Source of the DNA: JAMBLL01 sp964460075
GTDB lineage: Bacteria; Actinomycetota; Acidimicrobiia; Spongiisociales; UBA5794
NCBI GenBank assembly: GCA_964460075.1
Contig: CAYWPC010000024.1
Coordinates: 1-30,483 of the forward strand
Length of the DNA: 30,483 bases
Direction of reading: 5' to 3'
How positions within the stretch are numbered: position 1 is the stretch's first letter; every line of letters starts with the position of its first letter. Under the pieces are notes generated by a model. The model worked only from the letters and a program-made list of their open reading frames with translations, was not told where the DNA came from and ran no database searches. This document shows, piece by piece, positions 1 through 7,868 of the stretch. Both the position numbers and the translations under genes were made by a program.

Positions 1-67
1 TTAATGGGAGGAGATGAGAACGTTTCCCTCACTTGCACCGCTATGAATCACAACCGGGTTTCTTGTG

Positions 68-87
68 TAGGTCAGAATTGTGACCTA
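68..87. promoter_or_regulatory. Palindromic operator upstream of antitoxin remnant
   Basis: A perfect inverted repeat has 7-bp arms TAGGTCA and TGACCTA around a 6-bp GAATTG centre. It ends 12 bp before the ATG at 100. Phd/YefM-type antitoxins usually repress their own operon through such a palindrome, so this is probably the toxin-antitoxin operator. The repeat is seen directly; the role is inferred. Confidence 0.6.
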
Positions 88-99
88 TGCCGTGTTTGT

Positions 100-355
100 A
101 TGAGCGACACACTTCCGTTCTCCGAAGTCAAGGCCCATCTGTCTGAGCTTGCCGACCGGGTGGAGCGTCAGCACCGCCCGCATTCTGATCACCCGCAATG
201 GGCGGCCCTCGTTCGTCCTGTTGAGGCCCGACGACCTCGAGTCCCTTGAGGAAACACTCGACATCCTCAAAGATGATGAGTTTGTGGAGTCGCTTCGGCG
301 TTCACACAGCGACGCTGAGCATGGCAAGCGGCTGCATCTGGGGGACCACGTCTGA
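100..355 (+). pseudogene. Frameshifted Phd/YefM-family antitoxin remnant
   Basis: From the ATG at 100 the reading gives a typical Phd/YefM start (LPFSEVKAHLSELADRVERQ). The rest of the domain (RILITRNGRPSFVLL, then a DDLESLEETL helix) lies in the next frame and ends at 355. Removing one base near 161-165 (cac-c-gcc) joins the two halves into an uninterrupted antitoxin of about 84 residues, QHARILITRNG. In type II systems the N-terminal half binds DNA and the C-terminal helix blocks the toxin. The partner toxin remnant begins 9 bp downstream and a palindromic operator lies just upstream. The single-base shift could be a real inactivating mutation or a sequencing error; I favour decay because the toxin also looks damaged. 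Confidence 0.65.
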
Positions 356-364
356 GGTTGCTGC

Positions 365-598
365 GTGTATGAGATCGAGATCACAGCTGAGGGTCTCCAT
401 CATCTCAATCGAGTCCCTGAGAAGGTGTGGCACGCTGCGTTGGAGTCCATCTTCGGGCCCATGCAGCGCGTCCCCGCTTGGTTCGACGAGACATATCATC
501 TCGCAGGCTCTCGCCGACCGCTGCTGATCTCGGACCTTGCTTCCTACCCTGTGTGTCATGGCGGAGCGAGAAAGATTCATACCTCAACGGGTCGGTGA
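365..598 (+). pseudogene. Degenerate RelE/ParE-family toxin
   Basis: Reading from the GTG at 365, the N-terminus (VYEIEITAEGLHHLNRVPEKV) matches the RelE/ParE start, and a later segment (FDETYHLAGSRR) resembles the usual '..EL.G..SARRG' region. The expected C-terminal strands, with the YRVIY-like core that holds catalytic or binding residues, are missing; an unrelated tail of about 25 residues replaces them in this frame, and neither other frame restores them. The next gene begins inside this tail at 558. The order antitoxin then toxin, with a 9-bp gap, is normal for these modules. I read it as a broken toxin, probably cut by a deletion at its 3' end. Confidence 0.55.
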
Positions 599-1931
599 CC
601 TCACTGCAGACCTGTGCGGTCTGCCATGGCAGGACGACTCTGAGGGGGCTGATCGGTTTCGCTCATTCAGTCGGTTGACGTCTGCGCTGTACCACTACGA
701 ATTTCACGAGAGAGAGCAGGACGTCACCGAAGCGTGGGAGAGCGTTGGAGACGACACTGAAGCGGCGGCACTGGTGACCGCTGAACTCACAGGCCTACTC
801 GACGGAGCCAACTACACGCCGGTCACGATGGCTGAGCTCGAGTATGCGCTGGATCACGAGTCGTTGATCCCGTTGCGACTTGCGGTCGAACTCGACGACT
901 ACGACGAATTGCTCATCTATCGCCGTGGCGGCCACCGTGTCACATTCGAGAAATCCAAGTGGATGGGGTTGCGAGCGGATGAGAGGACGATCACGGTTGA
1001 CGACAGGGTCGTCGTGTATGCCAGAGTGAAGTCCCAGGGATGGTTCGATCAGCACAAGATCGACCCCGTTGGTCGAAACCTGGTTCCCGGTCACGCTTCG
1101 CTCAGACTGTTTCAGGATGTTCCGAGGGCCGACATCGAGATGCTGTTGCCATCCACCCGGGTGGGGATGCGACTCGTCGATTCCCTGGTCATCGGAGTGC
1201 CGGCCGTGGCTACCGGCATTGCGGTGCTCGCAACCAAGTTGTTACCGACGCTCGGTCTCATCTTTCTGCTCGCTGCGGCCTGGCTTGGGTTGCGCGACGA
1301 TCAACCAAAAATCGATCAGGCGGCTCTGGTTGTTCTCTTTGCCGGTTCGGTGACTCTCGGAGGATTCGCGTTCAGGCAATGGTCCAAGCTCAAGAATCGC
1401 AGACTTGAATACCTCAAGACATTGACCGATGCTCTCTATTTTCGCATGCTGGCTGCGGGGCCAAGCGTGTTGTTCACTCTCCTGCAATCAGCCGAACAGC
1501 AGGAGGTAGCAGAAGTGTTGCTTGCCTATCGTTTCCTACTAGACGCACCGGAAGGTCTCACGGAACTCGAGCTTGATGCCAAGGTAGAGGCGTGGCTCCA
1601 CACGGCTGGACGAGGAGATGTTGACTTCGAGGTGAATGATGCCGTAGCGAAGTTGCGTCGCCTGGGCGTCATCGCCGACAGTGATAGGTTGCGGGCGGTG
1701 GCTCTTCCAGAATCCCTCGCACGGCTCGACGATCGATGGGATGACCTGTTCCGATTCCGACCGGCCGAGGTTGCGACGCATTCTGTTGCCAGCGACGAAG
1801 GTGGCGGTGACCCAGGCCAGTCGCCCCCGCGTCTCATTCGTCTCCGCCGTGTCATCGACGTATTTCGTGGAGGCCTCGGTGGCCGGCGTATCGAGAGAGA
1901 GGCCGACGACCAGCCCAACAGGGTCACCTGA
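558..1931 (+). CDS. DUF3754 (TMEM143-like) membrane protein
   Basis: The product has 457 residues from the ATG at 558; an in-frame TTG at 537 is a less likely start. The middle carries the DUF3754 signature, including a 'VPRADIEMLLP' segment followed by a 'GVPAVATGIAVLATKLLPTL' hydrophobic stretch. Two or three transmembrane helices lie at about residues 210-275 (IGVPAVATGIAVL, LGLIFLLAAAWLGL, AALVVLFAGSVTLGGF). A soluble C-terminal half of about 170 residues ends in a basic, poorly ordered tail. Proteins of this family occur in bacteria and organelles, and their biochemical role is unknown. The gene overlaps the decayed toxin frame and shows no link to the aromatic cluster. Family assignment is from recalled motifs; function is not assigned. 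Confidence 0.6.
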   Translation: MAERERFIPQRVGDLTADLCGLPWQDDSEGADRFRSFSRLTSALYHYEFHEREQDVTEAWESVGDDTEAAALVTAELTGLLDGANYTPVTMAELEYALDHESLIPLRLAVELDDYDELLIYRRGGHRVTFEKSKWMGLRADERTITVDDRVVVYARVKSQGWFDQHKIDPVGRNLVPGHASLRLFQDVPRADIEMLLPSTRVGMRLVDSLVIGVPAVATGIAVLATKLLPTLGLIFLLAAAWLGLRDDQPKIDQAALVVLFAGSVTLGGFAFRQWSKLKNRRLEYLKTLTDALYFRMLAAGPSVLFTLLQSAEQQEVAEVLLAYRFLLDAPEGLTELELDAKVEAWLHTAGRGDVDFEVNDAVAKLRRLGVIADSDRLRAVALPESLARLDDRWDDLFRFRPAEVATHSVASDEGGGDPGQSPPRLIRLRRVIDVFRGGLGGRRIEREADDQPNRVT

Positions 1932-2123
1932 GCCTCCATCTGGGAAACGTCCTCGACGATCTGCGCATCTACAACGTCTGGTACCTGGGCTCGATAGGTG
2001 TGTCGTGGGCAGGCATGCTTTGTGGCGGTAGGGAAGCTGGGCGGCTCGCAGCTCATGACCTCGACCGGACGATTGCGCTCGCTCGGCTATACAATTCCGT
2101 ACCTGGACAGTGAGGGTTTCAGT

Positions 2124-2897
2124 ATGCAAGAGCGACAGTCCACCCGCCGAACATGGTGGCGGTACAAGAGGACATGGCTGATCGGTCTTCCTCTCGTACT
2201 CGTCCTCGGTGTCGTGGGGTTATTCGTGTGGGGCAGCCTTCAGCCCAAGCCCGAGGGGTTCGCCATAACGGTCCCTGACGAAGTCGCCACACCGACCGAG
2301 ACGACTCCTCCATCCCAAGACATCGAACCGTCCGAGGCTACCGAGCCATCCGGAGGATCTGTCGCTCCCGAGGAGAACACGCCGTCCGAAGAGCCCACAG
2401 CGTCCGAAGACTGGACTCGCTACACCCTGGACGCCACAAGTAAGCAAGACTGGGTCATGTTCGACTTCGCGCAGGGCCGCGTCGTGGACAGCGATTTTTC
2501 GGCTACCGATTGGGATGTGGCGTTCAAGCGCACCAAGGTGCTCACGAACTCCGGCATCACGAACCCCACCGGTCCGGGTGGTGCGTTCGATCTCGGTGAG
2601 GTAGCACTAGATGACGCGACTCCACCTGCTTCGGCAGCCTTCGCTGTAGACATACTCGGTGGGGACGATGACGATGATCCCGAGAATCCTGCAATCGGCA
2701 GTTGGTACAAGTACTCCTTCATCAAGCACATCATCAGCGTGAGGCCCAACACATATCTCGTGCGCACGGGGGAGGACCTCGACGCGTTGGTCCAGTTCGA
2801 TTCGTACTACTGCGAGGATGAGGAAGCAGCCTGCATAACGTTCCGATATCGCCTCGTTCCTCGAGTGCCAGAGGCAACCACAGACATCGCTTCCTGA
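2124..2897 (+). CDS. Membrane-anchored HmuY-like protein
   Basis: The ATG at 2124 gives 257 residues; the upstream in-frame extension to 1998 lacks protein-like character. Residues about 8-32 are a basic stretch and one hydrophobic helix (WLIGLPLVLVLGVVGLFVWG), a type II anchor or uncleaved signal. Residues 40-100 form a low-complexity linker rich in Pro, Glu, Thr and Ser. The C-terminal 155 residues look like an HmuY domain: 'DATSKQDWVMFDF', 'TDWDVAFKRTKVLTNSG', 'SWYKYSF' and a closing 'QFDSYYCEDEEAACITFRY'. HmuY of Bacteroidota binds haem outside the cell. Haem ligation cannot be judged here, so 'HmuY-like fold, extracytoplasmic' is the safe reading. Confidence 0.6.
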   Translation: MQERQSTRRTWWRYKRTWLIGLPLVLVLGVVGLFVWGSLQPKPEGFAITVPDEVATPTETTPPSQDIEPSEATEPSGGSVAPEENTPSEEPTASEDWTRYTLDATSKQDWVMFDFAQGRVVDSDFSATDWDVAFKRTKVLTNSGITNPTGPGGAFDLGEVALDDATPPASAAFAVDILGGDDDDDPENPAIGSWYKYSFIKHIISVRPNTYLVRTGEDLDALVQFDSYYCEDEEAACITFRYRLVPRVPEATTDIAS

Positions 2898-2913
2898 GCC
2901 TCCGGTCAGGGCG

Positions 2914-2942
2914 GGGCGAACGCCCGAATCGGCGAATCGCCG
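2914..2942. terminator. Two short GC hairpins after the HmuY-like gene
   Basis: Two inverted repeats sit 17-45 bp after the stop codon: GGGCG-AA-CGCCC (2914-2925) and CGGCG-AAT-CGCCG (2930-2942). There is no T-run, so this would be at best a weak or U-less terminator. The position, between the HmuY-like gene and the promoter of the next operon, fits. Confidence 0.3.
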
Positions 2943-3016
2943 CCGGCAACGAAGCGACCGGCACACGCTGAGCCACGCCCGCTTTCCTGGCATCGACTCC
3001 CGACCACACGCGCCCA

Positions 3017-3046
3017 TTGACACATGCTTTGAACGTGCGGTATGAT
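3017..3046 (+). promoter_or_regulatory. Sigma-70-type promoter of the tetR-bzd operon
   Basis: TTGACA (3017-3022) is separated by 18 bp from TATGAT (3041-3046), a near-consensus housekeeping promoter. Transcription would start around 3052-3056, inside the palindromic operator that follows. It rules out the ATG at 3042, which lies inside the -10 box. Confidence 0.75.
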
Positions 3047-3047
3047 A

Positions 3048-3070
3048 AACCGACCGGTCAGTCGGTCGGT
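3048..3070. promoter_or_regulatory. TetR operator overlapping the transcription start
   Basis: The palindrome ACCGACCG-N6-CGGTCGGT (3049-3070) has perfect 8-bp arms and begins two bases after the -10 box. The position is ideal for repression of the tetR-bzdNOPQ operon by its first gene product. Two related sites flank the divergent promoters at 13848 and 14082. Confidence 0.7.
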
Positions 3071-3077
3071 GAGTGAG

Positions 3078-3701
3078 ATGACCCAACCAATGACAGATGT
3101 ACGCACCAGATCAGAAGCCACAGCAGCGCGTATCATCGCTGCTGCTCGGCGGCTCTTCATTGCAAGCAACTACGCCGACGTCACCACAGACATGATCGCT
3201 CGAGAGGCCGAGGTGACCAAAGGCGGCTTGTACCACCACTTCCCAAGCAAAGAGAAGTTGTACGTCTCGATGATGCTCGACGACTTCGAGCGGAAGCGTC
3301 GCCTGTTCGAACAGGCAGTGACGGCACCAGGTGGTTGCCGTGATCGCCTTGCGAGACTCACCAGAGACTTTCTCGAGCTGCCATACGAAGAGCGTGAGCT
3401 CACACGTCTCGTCCGGCGCGACATCAACACCTTCACAGGCCAAGAGCGAGACGGACTCGTGCGGGCCTACCAACTCGCTCTTCCCGAGCAGGTCGAGGCG
3501 ATCATCGACGACGGAATCAAGCACGGTGAGCTCGCCCCTGGAGATACCCGAATCCTTTCGTGGTCGTTCGTTGCCCTAGTGGAGGTCGTGATCGGTGAGT
3601 ACGCCGATCGTGCCTTCGGAAGCACCGAAGCTCGCCTCAACCATGTTCTCGGTCTCTTCTTTGACGGAGCAGCCGCCAAACCAACTGGAGGAAAGGTATG
3701 A
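3078..3701 (+). CDS. TetR-family repressor, first gene of reductase operon
   Basis: The chosen ATG at 3078 gives 207 residues, normal for the family; ATG 3090 is also possible. The N-terminal HTH region (about residues 13-58) includes 'ARRLFIASNYADVTTDMIA' and a recognition helix 'VTKGGLYHHFPSKEKLY', both typical of TetR. The C-terminal half is the ligand-binding and dimer domain. Its stop overlaps the next start (ATGA at 3698), so it is translated with the reductase genes. The palindrome at its own promoter, and similar sites before the two divergent operons, suggest it is the pathway repressor released by an aromatic or alicyclic acyl-CoA. The family is clear; the ligand is inferred. Confidence 0.85.
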   Translation: MTQPMTDVRTRSEATAARIIAAARRLFIASNYADVTTDMIAREAEVTKGGLYHHFPSKEKLYVSMMLDDFERKRRLFEQAVTAPGGCRDRLARLTRDFLELPYEERELTRLVRRDINTFTGQERDGLVRAYQLALPEQVEAIIDDGIKHGELAPGDTRILSWSFVALVEVVIGEYADRAFGSTEARLNHVLGLFFDGAAAKPTGGKV

Positions 3702-4873
3702 CACTGACAGCTACGAGAGTCTTCAACGAATGGCGTGACAAGTCGCTCGACGATGCACTCCTCGAATGCCGCGACCAGGTCGAGTCTCCGGACTTCGAGA
3801 CCGTAAGTCGATGGCGTGAAGCCGGTGGCAAAGTAGCAGGCCACTTCCAGGTGTACTTCCCAGAGGAGATCGTCCACGCCGCAGGGATGCTCCCCTTCAA
3901 AGTACGAGGAGCACCAACGGAGCCGAGAAAGGCCGACTCGCACTTCGGGTCGTATCTCTGCTCGATTCTCAAGACCTCCCTCGAACTTGCCCTCAGTGAC
4001 GTCGTGAAGATGGAGATGTTCATCTCGCACCCGATCTGTGATGCGGCGAGGAACTTGGCTGCGATCTGGGGACGCAACGTCGACTATCCGTGCCAGATCC
4101 TCTACCTACCGCAGAATCCGAACTCGGGCGGAAGCATCGACTACCTTCGCCACGAATATGATCGGATCAGGAGAGTCACAGAGGAAGCCGCCGGCCGAGA
4201 GATCACGGACGACGACCTTCGTAATTCGATTGAGGTGTTCAACGAGAACCGCAGACTCATGCGTGAGCTGTACGACATCAAGCGCGAGACCCCATGGCTG
4301 ATCGCTGCAGAGGACGCATACGCTCTCGTATCGCTTGCAGGGATGATTCCTCGTGAGGAGCACAGCGAACTCCTTGCAACGCTCCTTCCGATGATCCGGG
4401 AGCGCACCATCAAGCCGGAGGACCGCATCCGCGTCGTCTTCGAGGGTGGGTTCTGCGAACAGCCTCCGTTCGATCTCATACGAATGCTCGGCCGTACCGT
4501 CTATGTAGTTGACGACGACTTCCACATCGGCATGCGCTGGATCACCGAGGACATTCCAACAAGCGGTGATCCGCTGAGGAGCCTTGCGGACGGGTACATC
4601 GAGCACTCCTCCTACAGCCCCGTGCAGCACGATGTGCGAAAGCCCAAGGAGAAGATGTTGATGGCACGGATTCGCGGAGCAAACGCTGACGCCGCGATTC
4701 TCGCTGCCGCCAAGATGTGCGAGCCGGGACTTGAGGAGCAAGTCGCCTACACGCACGCTCTCGATGACGAAGGGATCTCATACTTCCTCAGCGAATTTGA
4801 GGAGAACATGAGCTCCTTCGATCAGCTCGAACTTCAAGTTGCAACATTCGTCGAGCACCTGCTCTTCGCATGA
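3698..4873 (+). CDS. bzdN: Benzoyl-CoA reductase, BzdN/BcrC-like subunit
   Basis: This 391-residue protein belongs to the 2-hydroxyacyl-CoA dehydratase / class I benzoyl-CoA reductase superfamily (HgdB/BcrC type) and matches the usual length of BzdN/BcrC. Together with the next subunit it forms the module that holds [4Fe-4S] clusters and binds benzoyl-CoA, reducing the ring with electrons from the ATP-driven module. Likely ligand cysteines are Cys88 (GSYLCSIL), Cys114 (HPICDAARN) and the one in 'EGGFCEQPP'; the last is a well-conserved family motif. A strong ribosome site (GGAGG) precedes the ATG, which overlaps the tetR stop. The context (BzdO, two short ATPases, Dch, Oah, Had nearby) favours benzoyl-CoA over a hydroxyacyl-CoA substrate. 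Confidence 0.88.
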   Translation: MTLTATRVFNEWRDKSLDDALLECRDQVESPDFETVSRWREAGGKVAGHFQVYFPEEIVHAAGMLPFKVRGAPTEPRKADSHFGSYLCSILKTSLELALSDVVKMEMFISHPICDAARNLAAIWGRNVDYPCQILYLPQNPNSGGSIDYLRHEYDRIRRVTEEAAGREITDDDLRNSIEVFNENRRLMRELYDIKRETPWLIAAEDAYALVSLAGMIPREEHSELLATLLPMIRERTIKPEDRIRVVFEGGFCEQPPFDLIRMLGRTVYVVDDDFHIGMRWITEDIPTSGDPLRSLADGYIEHSSYSPVQHDVRKPKEKMLMARIRGANADAAILAAAKMCEPGLEEQVAYTHALDDEGISYFLSEFEENMSSFDQLELQVATFVEHLLFA

Positions 4874-4901
4874 TGTGCCCAGCTAACTCACGGAGGTGGA
4901 C

Positions 4902-6206
4902 ATGACCACTGTAGAAACCACACAAGCACTGGTCGGGCGCGGAAACCGCGAAGGTGCGGCCATGTTCCGAGACTGGTTCTCTGAACTCGACGCCACAGCA
5001 AAGAATGGTGGACAGGCCGCGTACGTCTTCGTGATGGGAAGTATCAACGAGATACTCAAGACCTTCGATCTTCCTGTCGTGTTCCCCGAAATCAACTCAC
5101 TTCAGACAGCGGTTCGCCACGTCGCGTCCGACTACTTGGATGAGGCGGAGAACTACGGCTACTCACCCGACATCTGCGGATACGTCAAGGCGGATGTTGG
5201 AACACAGCTCCGAGGCGGAGAGCACCCGATGGGTCAGATTCCGAAGCCGAGCCTCACCGTGCTCACCAACGCTTGCAACACCTACATCAAGTGGGCGGAG
5301 ATCTGGGAGCGGATGTACGGGACACCGGTCTTTACGATCGACATTCCTGGAACACGGGAAGCAGGTGGCCAAACATGGCAGGGCAACTCGGATTTCGAGG
5401 CTGACCGCAAATACGTCGAGGTCCAACTCCGCGAGTTGGTCACGGTGTGTGAGGAGGTAACAGGCAAGAAGTTCGACATCGACAAGTTCCGCGATGTCCT
5501 AACGCACGCCAACACCATGAGCCGGTCGTGGAAGCGGATCCTTGAGCTCAACAACTCAAAGCCTTCGCTGTTTAGCGCACTCACAGACGGGACGATCTTC
5601 CTCGGTGTGGCAAACGGCTTCAGAGGCACCGAGGAAGGCGCCAGGTACTTCGAGCGCGTGGTCGAGGAGATGGAGTACAAGGCCGCAAACGGTATCGGTC
5701 AGACGATCGAAGAGCAGTATCGCCTGCTATTCGTCGGGGTGCCTTGCTACCCGATTTTCCGACGTTTCAACGAACTGTTCACCGATTGGGGTGGCACATT
5801 CGTCAATTCGACCTACCTCTGGTTCGCTTCAGGTGGTACGAATCGAGGATTCGAGTACGACGTCGCTGATCCGATGGCCAGCCTTGCAGAGGGTGTGCTC
5901 ATCTCAGTTCGCGACGCCATGGACTCCATGTTTCATCAGAACGTGGCCCTGGCGGACATGGCAGAGAACTTCGACGTGGACGGCATCATCTATCACCCGA
6001 TCAAGAGTTGCCGCACTGTCTCGACGGGCCTCGCTGACGGTCGCAGGCACATGACACAGGAGTTGGGCATACCGAGCCTGTTCATCGAGTCGGACATGAT
6101 GGACCAGCGGGTTGTTTCGGAAGCCCAGATGAAGAACCGTATCGATGCCTTCTTTGAGGGCCTGGAAGCCCGTCGGCAGCACACCAATGCCGACGGAAAA
6201 GGATGA
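4902..6206 (+). CDS. bzdO: Benzoyl-CoA reductase, BzdO/BcrB-like subunit
   Basis: The ATG at 4902 has GGAGG five bases upstream and yields 434 residues, the usual size for BzdO/BcrB. The fold is HgdA/BcrB-like. Candidate Fe-S ligands are Cys92 (DICGYVKAD), Cys125 (TNACNTYIKW), 'GVPCYP' and 'HPIKSCRTVSTG', the last being a typical family motif. It should pair with BzdN as the catalytic heterodimer that carries out the low-potential two-electron reduction of the aromatic ring. The gene sits 28 bp after bzdN and 10 bp before the first ATPase gene in one operon. Nothing looks truncated. The assignment to benzoyl-CoA rather than another acyl-CoA rests mainly on the neighbouring Dch, Oah and Had genes. 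Confidence 0.88.
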   Translation: MTTVETTQALVGRGNREGAAMFRDWFSELDATAKNGGQAAYVFVMGSINEILKTFDLPVVFPEINSLQTAVRHVASDYLDEAENYGYSPDICGYVKADVGTQLRGGEHPMGQIPKPSLTVLTNACNTYIKWAEIWERMYGTPVFTIDIPGTREAGGQTWQGNSDFEADRKYVEVQLRELVTVCEEVTGKKFDIDKFRDVLTHANTMSRSWKRILELNNSKPSLFSALTDGTIFLGVANGFRGTEEGARYFERVVEEMEYKAANGIGQTIEEQYRLLFVGVPCYPIFRRFNELFTDWGGTFVNSTYLWFASGGTNRGFEYDVADPMASLAEGVLISVRDAMDSMFHQNVALADMAENFDVDGIIYHPIKSCRTVSTGLADGRRHMTQELGIPSLFIESDMMDQRVVSEAQMKNRIDAFFEGLEARRQHTNADGKG

Positions 6207-6216
6207 GGTGACCAAC

Positions 6217-7038
6217 ATGGCATACGCAGCAGGAGTCGACGTAGGATCGACCCAGACCAAGGCCGTTGTCATTGACGAGGGCGGGATCATCGTCGGTCGT
6301 GCCCTGATCGACACAGGCGCCAATGTCATTCAGGCGGCTGAAGACTCTTTTCGCGCAGCGCTCAAAGAGCACCACATCGATGAGGAAGAGGTCGAGTACG
6401 TCGTTGGCACCGGCTACGGACGTTACCGGGTGACATTCGGCAATACCCAGGTCACCGAAATCAGCTGTCACGGAAGGGGCGCCGTGCATCTGTTCCCGAA
6501 CACGAGGACGGTCGTCGACATGGGCGGCCAGGACACAAAGGCAATCTCTGTCAGTGCCGAGGGCGAGATCATCGACTTCTGTATGAACGACAAGTGCGCT
6601 GCAGGAACAGGTCGGTTCCTTGGAGCTGCCGCAGCTGCCCTCGACATACCGATCGACGACCTTGGCCCGGTCTCGCTCAAGAGCACCAAGCCAATCAAGA
6701 TCAGCACGACCTGTACCGTCTTTGCGGAGTCCGAGGTTCTCGCATGGATCGGCAAGGGCAAGAAGATCGAGGATATCCTCTGGGGCGTGCACAAGTCCAT
6801 TGCCTCCCGTTCGGCAGGCCTCATGCGTCGCGTTGGAATCAACGACGAGATCACCTTCACCGGAGGCGTATCGCGGAACCTTGGCATGGTCAAGGCCCTC
6901 GAGGAACGAATCGAAAAGCCGCTCAACATCAGCGACGACTGCCACTACATGGGGGCTCTGGGCGCAGCCCTCTTCGCTCTCGATCACGTCCTGGCAGGCC
7001 GCACACCCGTGCATACAACGGCGGGGGTGGCATCGTGA
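6217..7038 (+). CDS. Benzoyl-CoA reductase ATPase subunit (BzdP/BzdQ type), first copy
   Basis: The ATG at 6217 (GAGGTG six bases upstream) gives 273 residues. It is a BcrA/BadF/HgdC-type ATPase of the acetate/sugar kinase-Hsp70-actin fold: phosphate 1 motif 'GVDVGSTQTKAVVID', phosphate 2 'VDMGGQDTKAI', and the two cysteines that hold the bridging [4Fe-4S] cluster in 'NDKCAAGTGRFLG' and 'CTVFAESEV'. It works as a dimer with the next protein, hydrolysing ATP to drive electrons into the ring-reducing module. In the Bcr/Bad type one ATPase subunit is about 430 residues long; here both are about 275, as in the Bzd type. Gene order N-O-P-Q would make this BzdP, but I cannot separate P from Q by eye. 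Confidence 0.88.
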   Translation: MAYAAGVDVGSTQTKAVVIDEGGIIVGRALIDTGANVIQAAEDSFRAALKEHHIDEEEVEYVVGTGYGRYRVTFGNTQVTEISCHGRGAVHLFPNTRTVVDMGGQDTKAISVSAEGEIIDFCMNDKCAAGTGRFLGAAAAALDIPIDDLGPVSLKSTKPIKISTTCTVFAESEVLAWIGKGKKIEDILWGVHKSIASRSAGLMRRVGINDEITFTGGVSRNLGMVKALEERIEKPLNISDDCHYMGALGAALFALDHVLAGRTPVHTTAGVAS

Positions 7039-7868
7039 TTGTCACAGCAGGTCTCGACGTTGGATCCACCTACACGAAGGCGATTCTGCAGAACGACGAT
7101 GGGGAGATCCTGAGCAAAGCAATGGTTCCGACCGGCTTCAGGCTTCAAGAGGTCGCTAGGAAGATCTACGATCAGGTTCTCGGTGACGCAGGCATGAGCG
7201 AAGAAGACATTGCGTATGTGATTGCCACGGGACCGGGCAGACACCAGGTCGACTTCAAGGATTTGCAAGTCACGGACCTTACCGCGAGCGCCCGCGGTGC
7301 CTGTTTTCTCTTCCCAGGCACGCGCACGATTCTCGATGTCGGCGGCCAAACGATGAAGGCCAGCCGAGTCGACGAGAAGGCAAAGGTCTTGTCGTTCCGA
7401 CTCAACGACAAATGCGCAGCAGGAACGGGTGCGTTCTTGGAGAAAACGGCACGCTACATGGGCTACGAAATCCAAGAGATCAGTGCCCTCATGACCACGT
7501 CGAAGCAGCCGGTTCCGATCTCGGGTGTGTGTGCAGTGTTCGCCGAGTCCGAGGTGATCAACCATCTTTCCCTCGGTACGGCTCCTGCCGACATCATGCA
7601 GGGAGCCATCGAGTCGCTTACGGGTCGTTCGGTTCAGCTCATGAAGCGAGTGCGGGCCGAACCCGAGTTCACCTTGATCGGGGGGATTCTCCGATTTGAG
7701 ACGATGGGCAAGACCGTGAGCGGCCTGCTCGACGCCGAGGTCAACGTGCCTGAGGGCGATATGGTCCAGTTCGTTCCTGCTCTTGGCTGTGCGATTCTCG
7801 CGAGGATAAGGCTGGAGAAGCTCAGGGTCGAAGGCTCCAAGGCAGCCGTTGCGGGAGTTTCGGCATGA
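7035..7868 (+). CDS. Benzoyl-CoA reductase ATPase subunit (BzdP/BzdQ type), second copy
   Basis: The GTG at 7035 overlaps the previous stop (GTGA) and gives 277 residues. It is a paralogue of the preceding ATPase: 'GLDVGSTYTKAIL', 'LDVGGQTMKA', the cluster-binding 'NDKCAAGTGAFLEKT' and 'CAVFAESEV'. The third motif Q-T-M-K replaces the Q-D-T-K of its partner, a difference also expected between the two ATPase chains of benzoyl-CoA reductases. The two should form a heterodimer sharing one [4Fe-4S] cluster. The long in-frame extension upstream to 6594 lies over the partner gene in another frame and is not protein-like. By order it would be BzdQ. Confidence 0.86.
   Translation: MIVTAGLDVGSTYTKAILQNDDGEILSKAMVPTGFRLQEVARKIYDQVLGDAGMSEEDIAYVIATGPGRHQVDFKDLQVTDLTASARGACFLFPGTRTILDVGGQTMKASRVDEKAKVLSFRLNDKCAAGTGAFLEKTARYMGYEIQEISALMTTSKQPVPISGVCAVFAESEVINHLSLGTAPADIMQGAIESLTGRSVQLMKRVRAEPEFTLIGGILRFETMGKTVSGLLDAEVNVPEGDMVQFVPALGCAILARIRLEKLRVEGSKAAVAGVSA

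Noticed and set aside
1998..2123. Longer start for the HmuY-like protein, and TATACAAT at 2088 as promoter
   Set aside because: The extension is not protein-like. TATACAAT is a plausible -10 but I see no -35 at a proper distance.
3042..3077. ATG at 3042 as start of the first TetR
   Set aside because: It lies inside the predicted -10 box and before the operator, so it would not be transcribed from that promoter.
6082..7014. Antisense frame of 310 codons over the ATPase gene
   Set aside because: No family motif; the plus strand holds complete ATPase motifs.
6594..7034. N-terminal extension of the second ATPase gene
   Set aside because: It reads through the first ATPase gene in another frame and has Arg- and His-rich composition; the ATPase motif begins right after GTG 7035.
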